From Siphonobacter curvatus (GTDB lineage: Bacteria; Bacteroidota; Bacteroidia; Cytophagales; Spirosomataceae): 64,000 nt of DNA. This document shows positions 36,099 to 45,718 of this stretch, piece by piece (position 1 is the stretch's first letter; the number at the start of each line of letters is the position of its first letter). Under the pieces are notes generated by a model. The model did no database searches, was not told the DNA's origin, and worked only from the letters and a program-made list of their open reading frames with translations. The stretch is taken from assembly GCF_002943425.1 (NCBI RefSeq), contig NZ_PTRA01000002.1, forward strand, positions 372,090 through 436,089, in the 5' to 3' direction. A program made the translations under genes and the position numbers.

Positions 36099-37160
36099 TT
36101 AGTGGTATGGCATGAAAAGCGTTTCCAGAGCCCGCGGATCCGTCAGAACCTCTATTTCCAGTTCGTACCAACGACGTTCACCGGGTTCGAGCCAAATCAG
36201 TTGCCGGGTTGCTCGGGCCTGGTTCTGACCCACTGGTGGGTGAGTTCCGGGTTCAAGGCCCGTCACGTACTCGCCCTTTCCCCAATGTTGCCAGTTGGTC
36301 AACCAGGGAAGCTGTTGTTTATAAAAGCGAATGACGAGTGCCAATCCTAACGCTTTGTTATATACGCCGCATTGACATTGCCCTGCGTCATCCGCTTCCA
36401 GATTAATAAAGGCTACTTCCTCCCCCGCCCCGGCGTGGGCGTCCAGGGGGGCGGGACAGGTACGAAAATCGTGCTCGGGCCGAAACAGCTGCGGGTGACC
36501 TGAACCCGCCTCCCAGGAACCCCGCCAAAGGAGGCGGGCACCCTCGTCGATGAGCGGCCAGCCCAGATTGATATGGTACAGCAGCATGTGCGGAGCCGTA
36601 GTGTTACCCCGATTGACTATTTCGTCCCGCAAGCGAAGACTGGCTTTTCCCAACGTTGACGAAAGGGTACGGCTTAGTTCCAACCGTGTACCTAAGGCCT
36701 GACTTTGACGAATCCGCCCGCGTACGCTCATAACCAGCTGACCCGTGAATGGATCGGGTTGCGTGATACATTCGAGTTCTGCGGGTGTATTGCTGAATGT
36801 ATCGTGCAGACCGCGTTCCCCCCATTCGTCGCTTTCCGGACCACCTACGTGCGTCAATCCACAGGTAGTCAGCAGGCCGCCCCCGAAGGTTCGCAGCCAG
36901 CCCAAACCCCGGTTAGAAAAGGGCTGCGGCGTGGTAACGCCCCCGTGACTCAGCCAGGCCAGACTGTGTTGCTGGTAAAAAGCCTCGGCAATATCCATTC
37001 CCCGATCCAGTACTACTTTGTACCGCAGTCCCGCTCCGGTATTCACCCAGGCGATTCGATTCCCCCGTCCGGGTCCGTTATCCAGTACGGACGTTTCGAT
37101 GCCACCCAGTTGGGCGGGATTGGAAATTTTGTCCCGGCTCCGCTGATCGATTCCTGCCAT
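36099..37160 (-). CDS. DUF4432 family protein (aldose 1-epimerase-like), locus 2
   Basis: 353 residues, cytoplasmic. The features LDRGMDIAEAFYQ, LAWLSHGGV, GGLLTTCGLTHVGG and MLLYHINLGWPL are the usual DUF4432 pattern. The family has the beta-sandwich fold of galactose mutarotase. It may interconvert anomers of the imported sugar or of its keto derivative. It begins 3 bp after the DUF1080 stop, showing tight translational linkage. Confidence 0.9.
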   Translation of the reverse strand: MAGIDQRSRDKISNPAQLGGIETSVLDNGPGRGNRIAWVNTGAGLRYKVVLDRGMDIAEAFYQQHSLAWLSHGGVTTPQPFSNRGLGWLRTFGGGLLTTCGLTHVGGPESDEWGERGLHDTFSNTPAELECITQPDPFTGQLVMSVRGRIRQSQALGTRLELSRTLSSTLGKASLRLRDEIVNRGNTTAPHMLLYHINLGWPLIDEGARLLWRGSWEAGSGHPQLFRPEHDFRTCPAPLDAHAGAGEEVAFINLEADDAGQCQCGVYNKALGLALVIRFYKQQLPWLTNWQHWGKGEYVTGLEPGTHPPVGQNQARATRQLIWLEPGERRWYELEIEVLTDPRALETLFMPYH

Positions 37161-37163
37161 GGT

Positions 37164-37913
37164 TTACAAGGTTTTTAGCCGGAGATTCCGATATTCGACT
37201 TTCATGGGCGGACCTACGTGTACCTGCACCCCTAGTAAACCCGCTTTTTTGCCATTTACCGTATCCAGGTCGGTCACGTCACTCATCAATACTCCATTGA
37301 TAAAATGTTGCAGGCGATTCCCTTTCACAATCAGGTGAAATTCATTCCAATCCTCGGTTTTGATACGGCTTTGCAGAGCTTCCGCTTCCCCCAGCGATTT
37401 CTCAACCGTCAGCATTGTCCAGGCATTGTTTTTAACCAGTTCGCGGACGTTTCCCTGCGTAAAGGGCTGAATGCGAGTTTGCTGGCCCCGGTACGCGAGC
37501 GTCGTGCGGCCTCGTTCCTCGTAATTCTGCCCCGTGTATTTGTTTTGGCCATCGATATCTGCCTGATAGCCTTTCAGGGCGTAGGGTACTTCCGGGACGC
37601 GTTCACTGCGGTAATTGATGCCCGAATTCCCATCCTTGGTAATCCGAAAGATGCCCTTCAATTCAAAATCCGCCGGTTGCTGTTGCTGCCAGATCAGGAA
37701 AGTATTAGTTTTCAGAAGAGTAGTAGGCGTTACCTCGCCCACCAGCGTACCGTTTTCGATCCGCCAGTAGGTGGGATCACCTTCCCAGCCTTCCAGCGAT
37801 GATCCGTTCAACAGGGGTACAAAACCGGATTCGGTGGTCTGGGCCCAGCCTTCGGGGCTACCGATCCAAAGTCCGAAGAAGAGTAGGAGCGTAATTCGTG
37901 CGTGTCGTTTCAT
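37164..37913 (-). CDS. DUF1080 (3-keto-disaccharide hydrolase family) secreted protein, locus 2
   Basis: 249 residues with a signal peptide (1-25, ending GWAQ). The concanavalin-like DUF1080 domain follows: LLNGSSLEGWEGDPTYW, then FRITKDGNSGINYRS, which is the signature GNSGI-YR of the family, and ALKGYQADIDG. Some DUF1080 enzymes of Bacteroides cleave 3-keto-glycosides. Its export places it in the periplasm with the CxxCH dehydrogenase-like protein, 7 bp upstream, which could supply the keto substrate. This pair is the basis for the oxidative-cleavage proposal. Confidence 0.88.
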   Translation of the reverse strand: MKRHARITLLLFFGLWIGSPEGWAQTTESGFVPLLNGSSLEGWEGDPTYWRIENGTLVGEVTPTTLLKTNTFLIWQQQQPADFELKGIFRITKDGNSGINYRSERVPEVPYALKGYQADIDGQNKYTGQNYEERGRTTLAYRGQQTRIQPFTQGNVRELVKNNAWTMLTVEKSLGEAEALQSRIKTEDWNEFHLIVKGNRLQHFINGVLMSDVTDLDTVNGKKAGLLGVQVHVGPPMKVEYRNLRLKTL

Positions 37914-37920
37914 AGGTCGA

Positions 37921-40626
37921 TTATTCGTTACCCCCCGCCGTTTTGGGTTGATATACTTCGTGTTGTGGATTGCCGGACGACTTTAAAAACGCCATCAGAT
38001 CCTTGAGTTCTTCCGCATTGAGTCCATTGATCAAGCCCGGAAGCATCATCGACACTGAGGAATATTTGGTAGATGTAACGTTCTTCTTGGGAATCTTCTG
38101 AACCTGCTCCGGAGCAAAGGGATTCTGCGAGATGGTATAGCTGGTCTTATCTTCGTTCACCAGCCGTCCCACCAGCGACTTGCCATTTTTCAGGGAAAAG
38201 ATGGTCGAAGCGTACTGATCGGAAACGGTTTTGTCCGGGTCAATGATGGCTTCTAAAATATCTTTGTTGGAAAAGCGAGTGCCCAGCTGAGTTAAATCCG
38301 GACCAATGTCACCGCCTTCGCCCCGCAGGGTATGGCACCGACTGCACAGAATGGCCGAGTAGAGGTTTTTACCCCGATCGAAATTGCGAAGGTTCAGGCC
38401 ACTATCCACTACCGCCAGGGCGTCGCTCGTCTTCCAGTTTCGACCTGGTCCCTGTAAGGTATAATTGCTGGCCAGTTCATTCCCCGACCGACCGATCAGT
38501 CCTTCCCCCGAAAGTTTGTTGTAGCGATCAAACTGCTCTTTGGGTACTTGGGATAGGGCCATTTTCCGGGCCTTATCAATGAAACCAATGTAACTGCGAC
38601 CACCCTGGTACTGAAACGCCTGGGCAAACCATTTGAAGTACTGCGACCGTAGTTCCGATGTCCAGCCCGTTTGCTGGCGACTGAGCATTACGGCATAAAA
38701 AGTCTGCTGGGCGGGGGGTATTTTTTCCAGCATCTTGGCAATGTCCAGTCCATATTGCGGATTACGCAAAATCAGATCGGAAGAACTGGTAGCGGCAATA
38801 CCGCCCAGGGTCTGACTGCCGGGTTCTTCTTTCTGACGCATCAGGGCCAGCGTTTTGGGGGCCGCCTGCGGGGATTCCAGGGCGATCAGTAGCTTGCTCA
38901 AGCCCCGGTTGAGTACAGCACTGCGGGCGGGATACAGTGGTTCTAGAATAGACAGTAAGCGAGTTTTTTCCGGAGCCGTTGGCGTGCCCAGGCGTAGCAG
39001 TACCAATTCATGCACCCGAAGCCAGTCTACCTGCTGAGCTTCATTAAGCCGCTCGAATTTGATTTTTGCCAGAGCTTCGAGTACCTGACTCTTCAGGTTA
39101 GCCGGGGCCTGTCGGGTCAGGGCCAGCAGGGCCTGAAGCGAACGTTGCGGATCGGATTCCTGCAAGGCTTTTTCCTGCCATTGGGCTACGGGCTGATGCT
39201 CCAGAGCCAGACGGGCCGCGTACCGGACAAATCGATCCGAGTGGTTAAGATGGGGCCAGGCTACATCTACGGCCTGCGGCTGAGCCTTTTCGTGAAAGGC
39301 CTCCAGCTGGCGGCGAAGCTGCTGTTCAGAGGTTAGCGAAGCGGTTACGGCTTTAGGTTCCTCCACAGCCCCCTGATAGGAGACCCGGTACAGATCAGAT
39401 TCGAGCCGACGTCCGCCCGTTAGGAAATACAGAGCACCATCCGGCCCAATAAGTCCATCCGTCAGGGGCAGAGCCGGTCCGGAAATAAATTCTTCCAGTT
39501 GGGCTTCGTAGCTGGCTCCTTTTGGCTTAAGCTGTACGGCGTAGATGATGCCGAAACTCCAGTCGAAAGCAAATAAAGCGTTCCGGTATTTTTCGGGAAA
39601 ACGGGCGGAGCCTCCGTGGATGAGGTTCGTAGGTGAGCCTTGTCCAACATTTACGACGGGCGGTAAATTATCCGGATACGCCGGCAGCCATTTGCCATTA
39701 CCCGTTCGCCAGCCAAACTCCGCCCCACTCGTTACGTGGCAGATGCGGGTGGGCCGGTACCAGGGCAGTCCGAAATCCCATTCCATATCCGAGTCGTACG
39801 TGAACAGTTCGCCCGCTTCGTTGAAGGCCAGATCGAAGGGGTTCCGAAAACCCGCCGCGACGAGTTCCCAGTTCGAACCCAGCGAGTCGATGTGGGCAAT
39901 CCACCCCCCCGGTGCCATCCGGTCTACGGCGTGTCCTCTCGGATCTTTGATCGTGGGCAGCAGGTTATCTTCCTGCCAATTTTTGGGTAGTCGATAGCTG
40001 TTCATTTCGGGTACGTCCGTATGATTTCCCGCGATGACGTAGATGGACTGCTTGTCTGGAGCCAATACCAGGCTATGCGGACCGTGTTCACCTTCCCCTT
40101 TCAGGGATTTCAGCAAAGTAATTTTATCAAACTGATCATCACCATTGGTATCCTGAAGCCGATACAGGCCGCTGCCTTTGTCGAAGTTCTTGTCACTCTC
40201 GTGGTTTACCATGACATACAGGCTGTTAAAAGCCCAGAGTAAACCCTGAGCGTAGCCCATTCGAACTTTCGTTTTGACTGAATCGGGTACGTTGGCATCC
40301 GGTAATTGAATCGGCAGGGGCTCCACCCTTGGTTTCGCATCCGGTACTCCCAGCGGCGGAATTTCCAGGCGATAGAGGTAGCCATACTGATCGGCAGTAA
40401 TGAGTCGGCCTTTTCCATCAAAGGTCATCGCCACCCACGAACCCTGCTTCTGCTCCGAGGGGCTGTAGAGGTGTTCCGCTTTGAATCCGGCGGGTAGTTT
40501 GAGTTTTTTGACTTTCGGATGTTCAGGCTCCGGGGCCTGAACGATCCAGGCAGTCGAGCCCAGGATCCCCAACAGCAGCAGTCCATACATGAGCGTCTGC
40601 CTGGTAAAAAAAGAGGGTAAAGCCAT
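37921..40626 (-). CDS. PVC-type heme-binding CxxCH protein, sorbosone/glucose dehydrogenase-like with cytochrome c domain
   Basis: 901 residues. A hydrophobic export signal spans 14-33. The N-terminal ~410 residues are a six-bladed propeller like L-sorbosone/glucose dehydrogenases (VAMTFDGKGRLITADQYGY, GWIAHIDSLGSNWELVAAG, GFRNPFDLAFNEAGELF). The middle is helical and HEAT-like. The C-terminus is a class I cytochrome c with C761-S-R-C-H765 and a probable Met ligand at 860/861 in SMMLPG. It likely oxidises a sugar hydroxyl in the periplasm and passes electrons through its own heme to the respiratory chain. It is placed between SusD and DUF1080 in the same operon. Confidence 0.9.
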   Translation of the reverse strand: MALPSFFTRQTLMYGLLLLGILGSTAWIVQAPEPEHPKVKKLKLPAGFKAEHLYSPSEQKQGSWVAMTFDGKGRLITADQYGYLYRLEIPPLGVPDAKPRVEPLPIQLPDANVPDSVKTKVRMGYAQGLLWAFNSLYVMVNHESDKNFDKGSGLYRLQDTNGDDQFDKITLLKSLKGEGEHGPHSLVLAPDKQSIYVIAGNHTDVPEMNSYRLPKNWQEDNLLPTIKDPRGHAVDRMAPGGWIAHIDSLGSNWELVAAGFRNPFDLAFNEAGELFTYDSDMEWDFGLPWYRPTRICHVTSGAEFGWRTGNGKWLPAYPDNLPPVVNVGQGSPTNLIHGGSARFPEKYRNALFAFDWSFGIIYAVQLKPKGASYEAQLEEFISGPALPLTDGLIGPDGALYFLTGGRRLESDLYRVSYQGAVEEPKAVTASLTSEQQLRRQLEAFHEKAQPQAVDVAWPHLNHSDRFVRYAARLALEHQPVAQWQEKALQESDPQRSLQALLALTRQAPANLKSQVLEALAKIKFERLNEAQQVDWLRVHELVLLRLGTPTAPEKTRLLSILEPLYPARSAVLNRGLSKLLIALESPQAAPKTLALMRQKEEPGSQTLGGIAATSSSDLILRNPQYGLDIAKMLEKIPPAQQTFYAVMLSRQQTGWTSELRSQYFKWFAQAFQYQGGRSYIGFIDKARKMALSQVPKEQFDRYNKLSGEGLIGRSGNELASNYTLQGPGRNWKTSDALAVVDSGLNLRNFDRGKNLYSAILCSRCHTLRGEGGDIGPDLTQLGTRFSNKDILEAIIDPDKTVSDQYASTIFSLKNGKSLVGRLVNEDKTSYTISQNPFAPEQVQKIPKKNVTSTKYSSVSMMLPGLINGLNAEELKDLMAFLKSSGNPQHEVYQPKTAGGNE

Positions 40627-40645
40627 GACGGTTTCGGAAGATTAG

Positions 40646-40691
40646 GGCAAGGTCTCCCTCCCTTTCCATAGGTCGGAAAGGAGGCCTTGCC
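40646..40691 (-). terminator. Hairpin between SusD and the CxxCH gene (partial terminator/processing site)
   Basis: GGCAAGG...CTTTCC (40646-40667) pairs with GGAAAGG...CCTTGCC (40674-40691), with a few bulged bases. It sits between susD and the downstream enzyme genes, where SusCD operons often reduce downstream expression. No U-tract is evident. Confidence 0.5.
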
Positions 40692-40709
40692 TGCGTAACA
40701 TCAAATGAA

Positions 40710-42182
40710 TTACCAGCCCGGATTCTGCTCAAAACCATTGAGCCGGATTTCCCGCTGGGGAATCGGATATAGCAGCATGTAATCCTGCACATTGAAGGCA
40801 GCCGCACTCAGGCGGGGTAGTCGCTTTTTCTCCTCGACACCGTGAGCATTCATTACCGTCTGTGCCCGTCCGGTTCGCAGGAGGTCAAACCAGCGGTGGT
40901 TTTCAAAAGCCACCTCTACCCGTTGCTCGTGATACACTGCTTCACGAAAGGCCGTCTGACTCAGACCCGCCAGCGGAGCCAGCCCCGCCCGTTGACGAAC
41001 GGGATTCAGGTACTGGTACGCCGCAGCCGTTTGTCCCGTTTCATTCAGAGCTTCCGCCAGCATGAGCATCACATGACTATAGCGATATACGGGCCAGTTG
41101 TCGTCCGTTCGGCCCTGTAGCTTGAAGGGTGGATGAAAGAATTTTTTGATGTAAGGCAGCGAATCCTGGCCAAACGCTTCCGAATACTTGTCATTACCGG
41201 CATCAATGTAGTACCCAATGGAAGCGTCCCGCCGTTTGTCTCCTTTTTCGTAGGCCTGAAAAATATTCCGCGTGGGAATGTTCATACCACCCAGATTGCC
41301 CTGAAAAGTCGTGAGTGGCACACCGGCGTTATACGGTCCAAAGGAGTAGATAAAGTTGCTGCTCTCCCCTTCCATATCGGCGTTGTACTGCACTTCAAAG
41401 ACTGATTCGGAATGGTTCTTATTTGTCGTCGCAAATACACTGGCGTAATCGCTGACCAGTGTATAGCCCTTGACCTGTTCGAAGGAGGCGATGGCTTTCG
41501 CGTAATCTTTCCGCGTCAGGTACACGTGTCCCAGTAAGGTATGAGCGGCCCCCTTCGTAGCCCGACCGACGTTTTGGCCCGTATACGTTTGCGGCAATTG
41601 GTTCGCCGCATCCTGCACGTCGCTGATAATTTGCTGGTAAATGTTGTCGACGCTGGCTTTTTCCGCCGTAAAGGCCTGTTCAGGTCCGGCAATTTCCTTC
41701 GTAATCAGCGGAACGGAGCCGAATAAACGTACCAGATAAAAGTAGTGCACCGCCCGCAGGAATTTAGCCTCGCCCACGTACTGGGCCTTGAGGCTTTCGT
41801 CCTTAAATGGAACCGCATCTATCCGGCTCAGGATGACATTGGACTGCATGACGCCCTTGTACAAGGCAGCCCAGACATTCTGCACGTAATTGTTGGAAGA
41901 ATTAATCAGGAACTCGTCAATTTCCTCCCGTTGCTGGACCCCGCGATCACTTTCGTTGAACTGGTACGTGGTGTTATCCGATCGCATTTCAGCCATCGCG
42001 TACAGATCTCCCGTGTATAAACCCTGGAGCTGCCCGTAGGCTCCGTTGACGGCTTTTAACACCTGATCTTCCGTGCTATAGTACTTGTCACCACTCGTAA
42101 AGCTGTGCGGATTGACATCGAGTGCTTGCTGGCAGGCCGTCAGGCTCAACAACAGGGCTGCGAACAAAAGGTATGTTTTCAT
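40710..42182 (-). CDS. SusD/RagB family outer membrane lipoprotein, locus 2
   Basis: 490 residues. The lipoprotein signal ends LSLTAC with C17. The TPR-rich SusD body includes AKFLRAVHYFYLVRLFGSVPLI and ends with QREIRLNGFEQNPGW, classical for the family. It is the substrate-binding lid for the SusC upstream (20 bp gap). Together with the enzymes of the operon it should capture a carbohydrate or glycoside. Confidence 0.95.
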   Translation of the reverse strand: MKTYLLFAALLLSLTACQQALDVNPHSFTSGDKYYSTEDQVLKAVNGAYGQLQGLYTGDLYAMAEMRSDNTTYQFNESDRGVQQREEIDEFLINSSNNYVQNVWAALYKGVMQSNVILSRIDAVPFKDESLKAQYVGEAKFLRAVHYFYLVRLFGSVPLITKEIAGPEQAFTAEKASVDNIYQQIISDVQDAANQLPQTYTGQNVGRATKGAAHTLLGHVYLTRKDYAKAIASFEQVKGYTLVSDYASVFATTNKNHSESVFEVQYNADMEGESSNFIYSFGPYNAGVPLTTFQGNLGGMNIPTRNIFQAYEKGDKRRDASIGYYIDAGNDKYSEAFGQDSLPYIKKFFHPPFKLQGRTDDNWPVYRYSHVMLMLAEALNETGQTAAAYQYLNPVRQRAGLAPLAGLSQTAFREAVYHEQRVEVAFENHRWFDLLRTGRAQTVMNAHGVEEKKRLPRLSAAAFNVQDYMLLYPIPQREIRLNGFEQNPGW

Positions 42183-42202
42183 CGGTTTAGAGCGTCAGAT
42201 CG

Positions 42203-45200
42203 TTAAAAACTAAGATTCGTACCTACGGTGAAAATGCGGGGAACGGGATAGCTGGAGTAGTCTACGCCGGGTACCAGGGTGCCAGATTTACTACCCGAAT
42301 TACCATAGTTCTGCACTTCGGGGTTGCCCGTATAATTGGTAATCAGGATGGCGTTCTGGGCCGATACGTAAAAGCGAGCACTGCGAATGACTTTCCCGAT
42401 GCCTTTGCTCAGGTTATAACCCAGGGTGATATTTTTTATCCAGGCGTAATCATTGTCTTCCACCCACAACGAGCTGACATCCCGGAACATCACCCGGCCC
42501 CGTCCTGAGCCATTGGTCGTCGGAATACGACCATTGCCGGGCTGTTCGGGCGATCGCCAGCGGTCTTTAATGTCGCGGGTGACGTTAAAGACGCCATCAA
42601 TGTTGTGCAGGTATTCATAGGCCGTATGCAGCCGTTGCCCGCCCACGGAACCGGTGACGAGGACGCGTAGATCAAAGTTTCGGTAATTGAGCGTATTGGT
42701 CAGACCCCAGGTAAACTTGGGATAGGGATTGCCAATAACATCGAAATCATCCACCGGCGTAATGACGCCATCACCGTTGACATCTTTTACCCGCATGTTG
42801 CCGGGTACGGCACCGGGAAAGGCTGGTCCCGCGTTGATTTCTTCCTGACTCTGGTACAGGCCATCAAATACGTAGCCATAGAAAAGTCCCAGCGGTCGGC
42901 CCAGCATAGTGATGTTGGTCGGATTGCCCTCACCACTTACGCCGGACAGAATCGGACGGTCGCTACGACCCAGAGCGAGTACTTTATTGCGGTTGAAGGC
43001 AATGTTGAAATTCGTCGTCCAGCCAAAAGAACCCCGCGAAATGTTTCGGGACGTAATAGCCAGCTCGACGCCCTTGTTCTGTACGTTGCCCCGGTTTTCC
43101 ATTACCGAGCCAAACCCCGAGGACTGCGGAATCTCTACATTCAGTAACAGGTCTTCCGTATTGCGGCGGTAAAAATCCGCCGTGATGTAAAAACGATCAC
43201 TCAGCAAGCCGAAATCGAAGCCGACGTTCAGCTCATGCATCCGTTCCCAGCCCAGTCGGGGATTTCCCAGCGTTTCCATTTGACGACCACCCACCAGCGT
43301 TCCGCCCAACACGTAGTTATTGGAAATCATCTGGCTCAAGTAGGTGTAATTACCGATTTCGAAATTTCCCGAAACGCCGTAGGAGGCCCGCAGTTTCAGG
43401 TCACTAATCCAGTTGACGGGTTTTAAAAATTCCTCCTGCGAAATTCGCCAGCCCAGAGCCGCCGATGGGAAAATACCCCAGCGGTTGTCCTGCCCAAAGC
43501 GGGAGGAGCCGTCTCGCCGGAGGGTGGCCGTCAGCAGGTACTTGTCGCGATAGGCGTAATTCAGGCGGGCGAGATAGGAAAGTAACGACCAGTCTTCCTG
43601 ACCCGTACTGCCCGTAATGCGAGCGGCGGCGTTAAAGGTTTTTACGTCGTCATCGGGGAAATTTTCACCGTTAAACGAGGCTCCTTTATTGGTCTGCTGC
43701 TGAATGGTGAAACCCAGCAGAGCCGTCAGGGAGTGGACTTCGCTGAAGGTGGTCTGGTACGTCAGCGTATTTTCGTTAAGCCAGTTCTGGTACGAATTGC
43801 GGTTATAGCGGGCTGTAGGAATGGTGGGCGGATTCTGGTTGAGGTATCCAATCGTGGAGGGGTGGAAGTATTCGGCCCGTCCGTCCTGCCAATCCGTATT
43901 GAACGTCGTTTTGAACTTCAGATTTTTCACGGGTTCGTATTCGGCGTAGGCGTTGATGAGCACCCGCGTACTATTTGAGTAATCATCCACTTCGTTAAGT
44001 ACCATCACCGGATTTGGGTAATTGAAGGTTCCATCGCTCTGAATCATGGGATTGTAGGAACCATCCGACAGGTACACGGGTGGCAAGGGACTGGCCACCA
44101 AGCCTTCACCGAAACCCTGTTCCCCCCGTCCCGCACCGCCGAAAATACCGCGTTGCCGACGGGTAAACGTGGGAGCCAGATTCACCCCGACCCGCAGTTT
44201 ATCGCTTAGCCGACCATCAATGTTGGCTCGCAGGGAAAACCGCTGAAAGCTCGTCCCCGTCACGACACCGTCCTGCTGAAAAAAGCCAGCCGATACGTAG
44301 GTATTCAGGTTTTCGTTACCGCCACTCAAACTTAGGTTCACGTCCGTCATCGGTGCTACGCGAGTCATGGCTTCAAACCAGTTGGTACCCTTGCCTAACC
44401 GCTCCGGATTACGGTACTGCTCTGGAATGTCCGCATCCGTAGCTTCCCGGTTTTGTTCCGCCCGAATCCGATCCGAAATGGCTTCCTTACGAAACTGAGC
44501 GAATTCCTGAGCGTTCATCAAATCCGGCTTTCCTTTATTGGGAATTTGCTGTAAGCCCGTGTATACGCCCACTTGTACGTTGGTTTTTCCGGTCTTTCCC
44601 CGTTTGGTCGTAATCAAAATGACGCCATTGGCTCCCCGGGAACCGTAGATGGCCGTAGCCGAGGCATCTTTCAGTACGGTGATGGATTCAATATCCTGCG
44701 GGGGAATGTCATTGATGGGATTGGACGTTTGATTGGAGGTCGTAGAAAGGGGAAACCCATCGACCACGTACAGTGGCTGACTGCCCCCTCCAACGGCTCC
44801 GATGCCGCGTACCTGAATCTGTGGTCCACCCCCCGGCACCCCGTTGGAAGAGCTGATCTGTACCCCGGCGATTTGTCCGGACAGGGATTGATCCAGGCCC
44901 GCTACGGGCATTTCCTTGACGTTTTTCATGGAAATAGACGCCACAGAACCCGTTACATCCTGAGCCCGCTGAGTACCGTACCCCACGACCACCACTTCAT
45001 TGAGAGCACTGGCATCGGCTTTCAGCACGACATTCAGACTGGTACGACTCCCCACCGTAATTTCCTGCGGGGTAAAGCCGACGAAGGAAAAGACCAACAC
45101 GGCGTTTTCATCCGGGACGCGGAGGCGATACTGCCCCTTCACGTCCGTAGCGACACCCCGCTGGGTGCCTTTGACCAGAATATTTACGCCGGGCAGGGGT

Positions 45201-45595
45201 TCGCCTTTTTCATCCGTTACCGTTCCGGAAACCTCCGTATCCACGGCCGTACGGGGAGCCGAAGGCGACTGCCGGATTAGAATAATTTGTTGAGCTTCCA
45301 CCTTATACTCTACTTGTAGCGGGCGAAGCAATTGGTCGAGTACTCTGGACAAAGGCAGGTTTTGAGCCTGTACGGAGACTTTTGGCGTGGAGCCGAACAA
45401 AGAGGATTGGTAGGTAAACCGTACTTCGGCCAGTTTGCTCAGCTGTTGCAGTACTACTTTTACATCCTGATTCACGAGATTGAGTGAAATCCTGCGTTGC
45501 AGTACTTCCTGATCGGCCGAGTCATTCGCGTACGCTCCGCAATAGCTGGCGAATACCCACAAGACAATACAGGTAGAAGTAAGCCATTTTTTCAT
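42203..45595 (-). CDS. SusC/RagA TonB-linked outer membrane receptor with STN domain, locus 2
   Basis: 1130 residues from ATG 45593-45595; the longer frame adds 16 residues that would spoil the signal peptide (cleavage near AYA-ND, 24). The STN domain is at about 30-100 (ISLNLVNQDVKVVLQQLSKL). The carboxypeptidase-regulatory-like domain is at about 118-195 (VSGTVTDEKGEPLPGVNIL). A TonB-box-like VVVGYGTQ follows, then the plug (LYVVDGFPLS) and the barrel. The STN domain indicates signalling to the FecR protein upstream. It forms a transport pair with the SusD gene 20 bp downstream. Confidence 0.95.
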   Translation of the reverse strand: MKKWLTSTCIVLWVFASYCGAYANDSADQEVLQRRISLNLVNQDVKVVLQQLSKLAEVRFTYQSSLFGSTPKVSVQAQNLPLSRVLDQLLRPLQVEYKVEAQQIILIRQSPSAPRTAVDTEVSGTVTDEKGEPLPGVNILVKGTQRGVATDVKGQYRLRVPDENAVLVFSFVGFTPQEITVGSRTSLNVVLKADASALNEVVVVGYGTQRAQDVTGSVASISMKNVKEMPVAGLDQSLSGQIAGVQISSSNGVPGGGPQIQVRGIGAVGGGSQPLYVVDGFPLSTTSNQTSNPINDIPPQDIESITVLKDASATAIYGSRGANGVILITTKRGKTGKTNVQVGVYTGLQQIPNKGKPDLMNAQEFAQFRKEAISDRIRAEQNREATDADIPEQYRNPERLGKGTNWFEAMTRVAPMTDVNLSLSGGNENLNTYVSAGFFQQDGVVTGTSFQRFSLRANIDGRLSDKLRVGVNLAPTFTRRQRGIFGGAGRGEQGFGEGLVASPLPPVYLSDGSYNPMIQSDGTFNYPNPVMVLNEVDDYSNSTRVLINAYAEYEPVKNLKFKTTFNTDWQDGRAEYFHPSTIGYLNQNPPTIPTARYNRNSYQNWLNENTLTYQTTFSEVHSLTALLGFTIQQQTNKGASFNGENFPDDDVKTFNAAARITGSTGQEDWSLLSYLARLNYAYRDKYLLTATLRRDGSSRFGQDNRWGIFPSAALGWRISQEEFLKPVNWISDLKLRASYGVSGNFEIGNYTYLSQMISNNYVLGGTLVGGRQMETLGNPRLGWERMHELNVGFDFGLLSDRFYITADFYRRNTEDLLLNVEIPQSSGFGSVMENRGNVQNKGVELAITSRNISRGSFGWTTNFNIAFNRNKVLALGRSDRPILSGVSGEGNPTNITMLGRPLGLFYGYVFDGLYQSQEEINAGPAFPGAVPGNMRVKDVNGDGVITPVDDFDVIGNPYPKFTWGLTNTLNYRNFDLRVLVTGSVGGQRLHTAYEYLHNIDGVFNVTRDIKDRWRSPEQPGNGRIPTTNGSGRGRVMFRDVSSLWVEDNDYAWIKNITLGYNLSKGIGKVIRSARFYVSAQNAILITNYTGNPEVQNYGNSGSKSGTLVPGVDYSSYPVPRIFTVGTNLSF

Positions 45596-45718
45596 AATAG
45601 GTACTGTTTTACGGTTTAGAGTAGATACAATACTTCCCTGCATCCCGGCAAGGGATGTACTAGAGACGAAAAATGAACTGAAGCTGGGTTCGAGGTCTAT
45701 CGTGGATTTTAGCCCGCA

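Noticed and set aside
44573-45280. A 235-codon frame antisense to susC of locus 2
   Set aside because: It is within the STN/plug coding region and its translation lacks any protein-like pattern.
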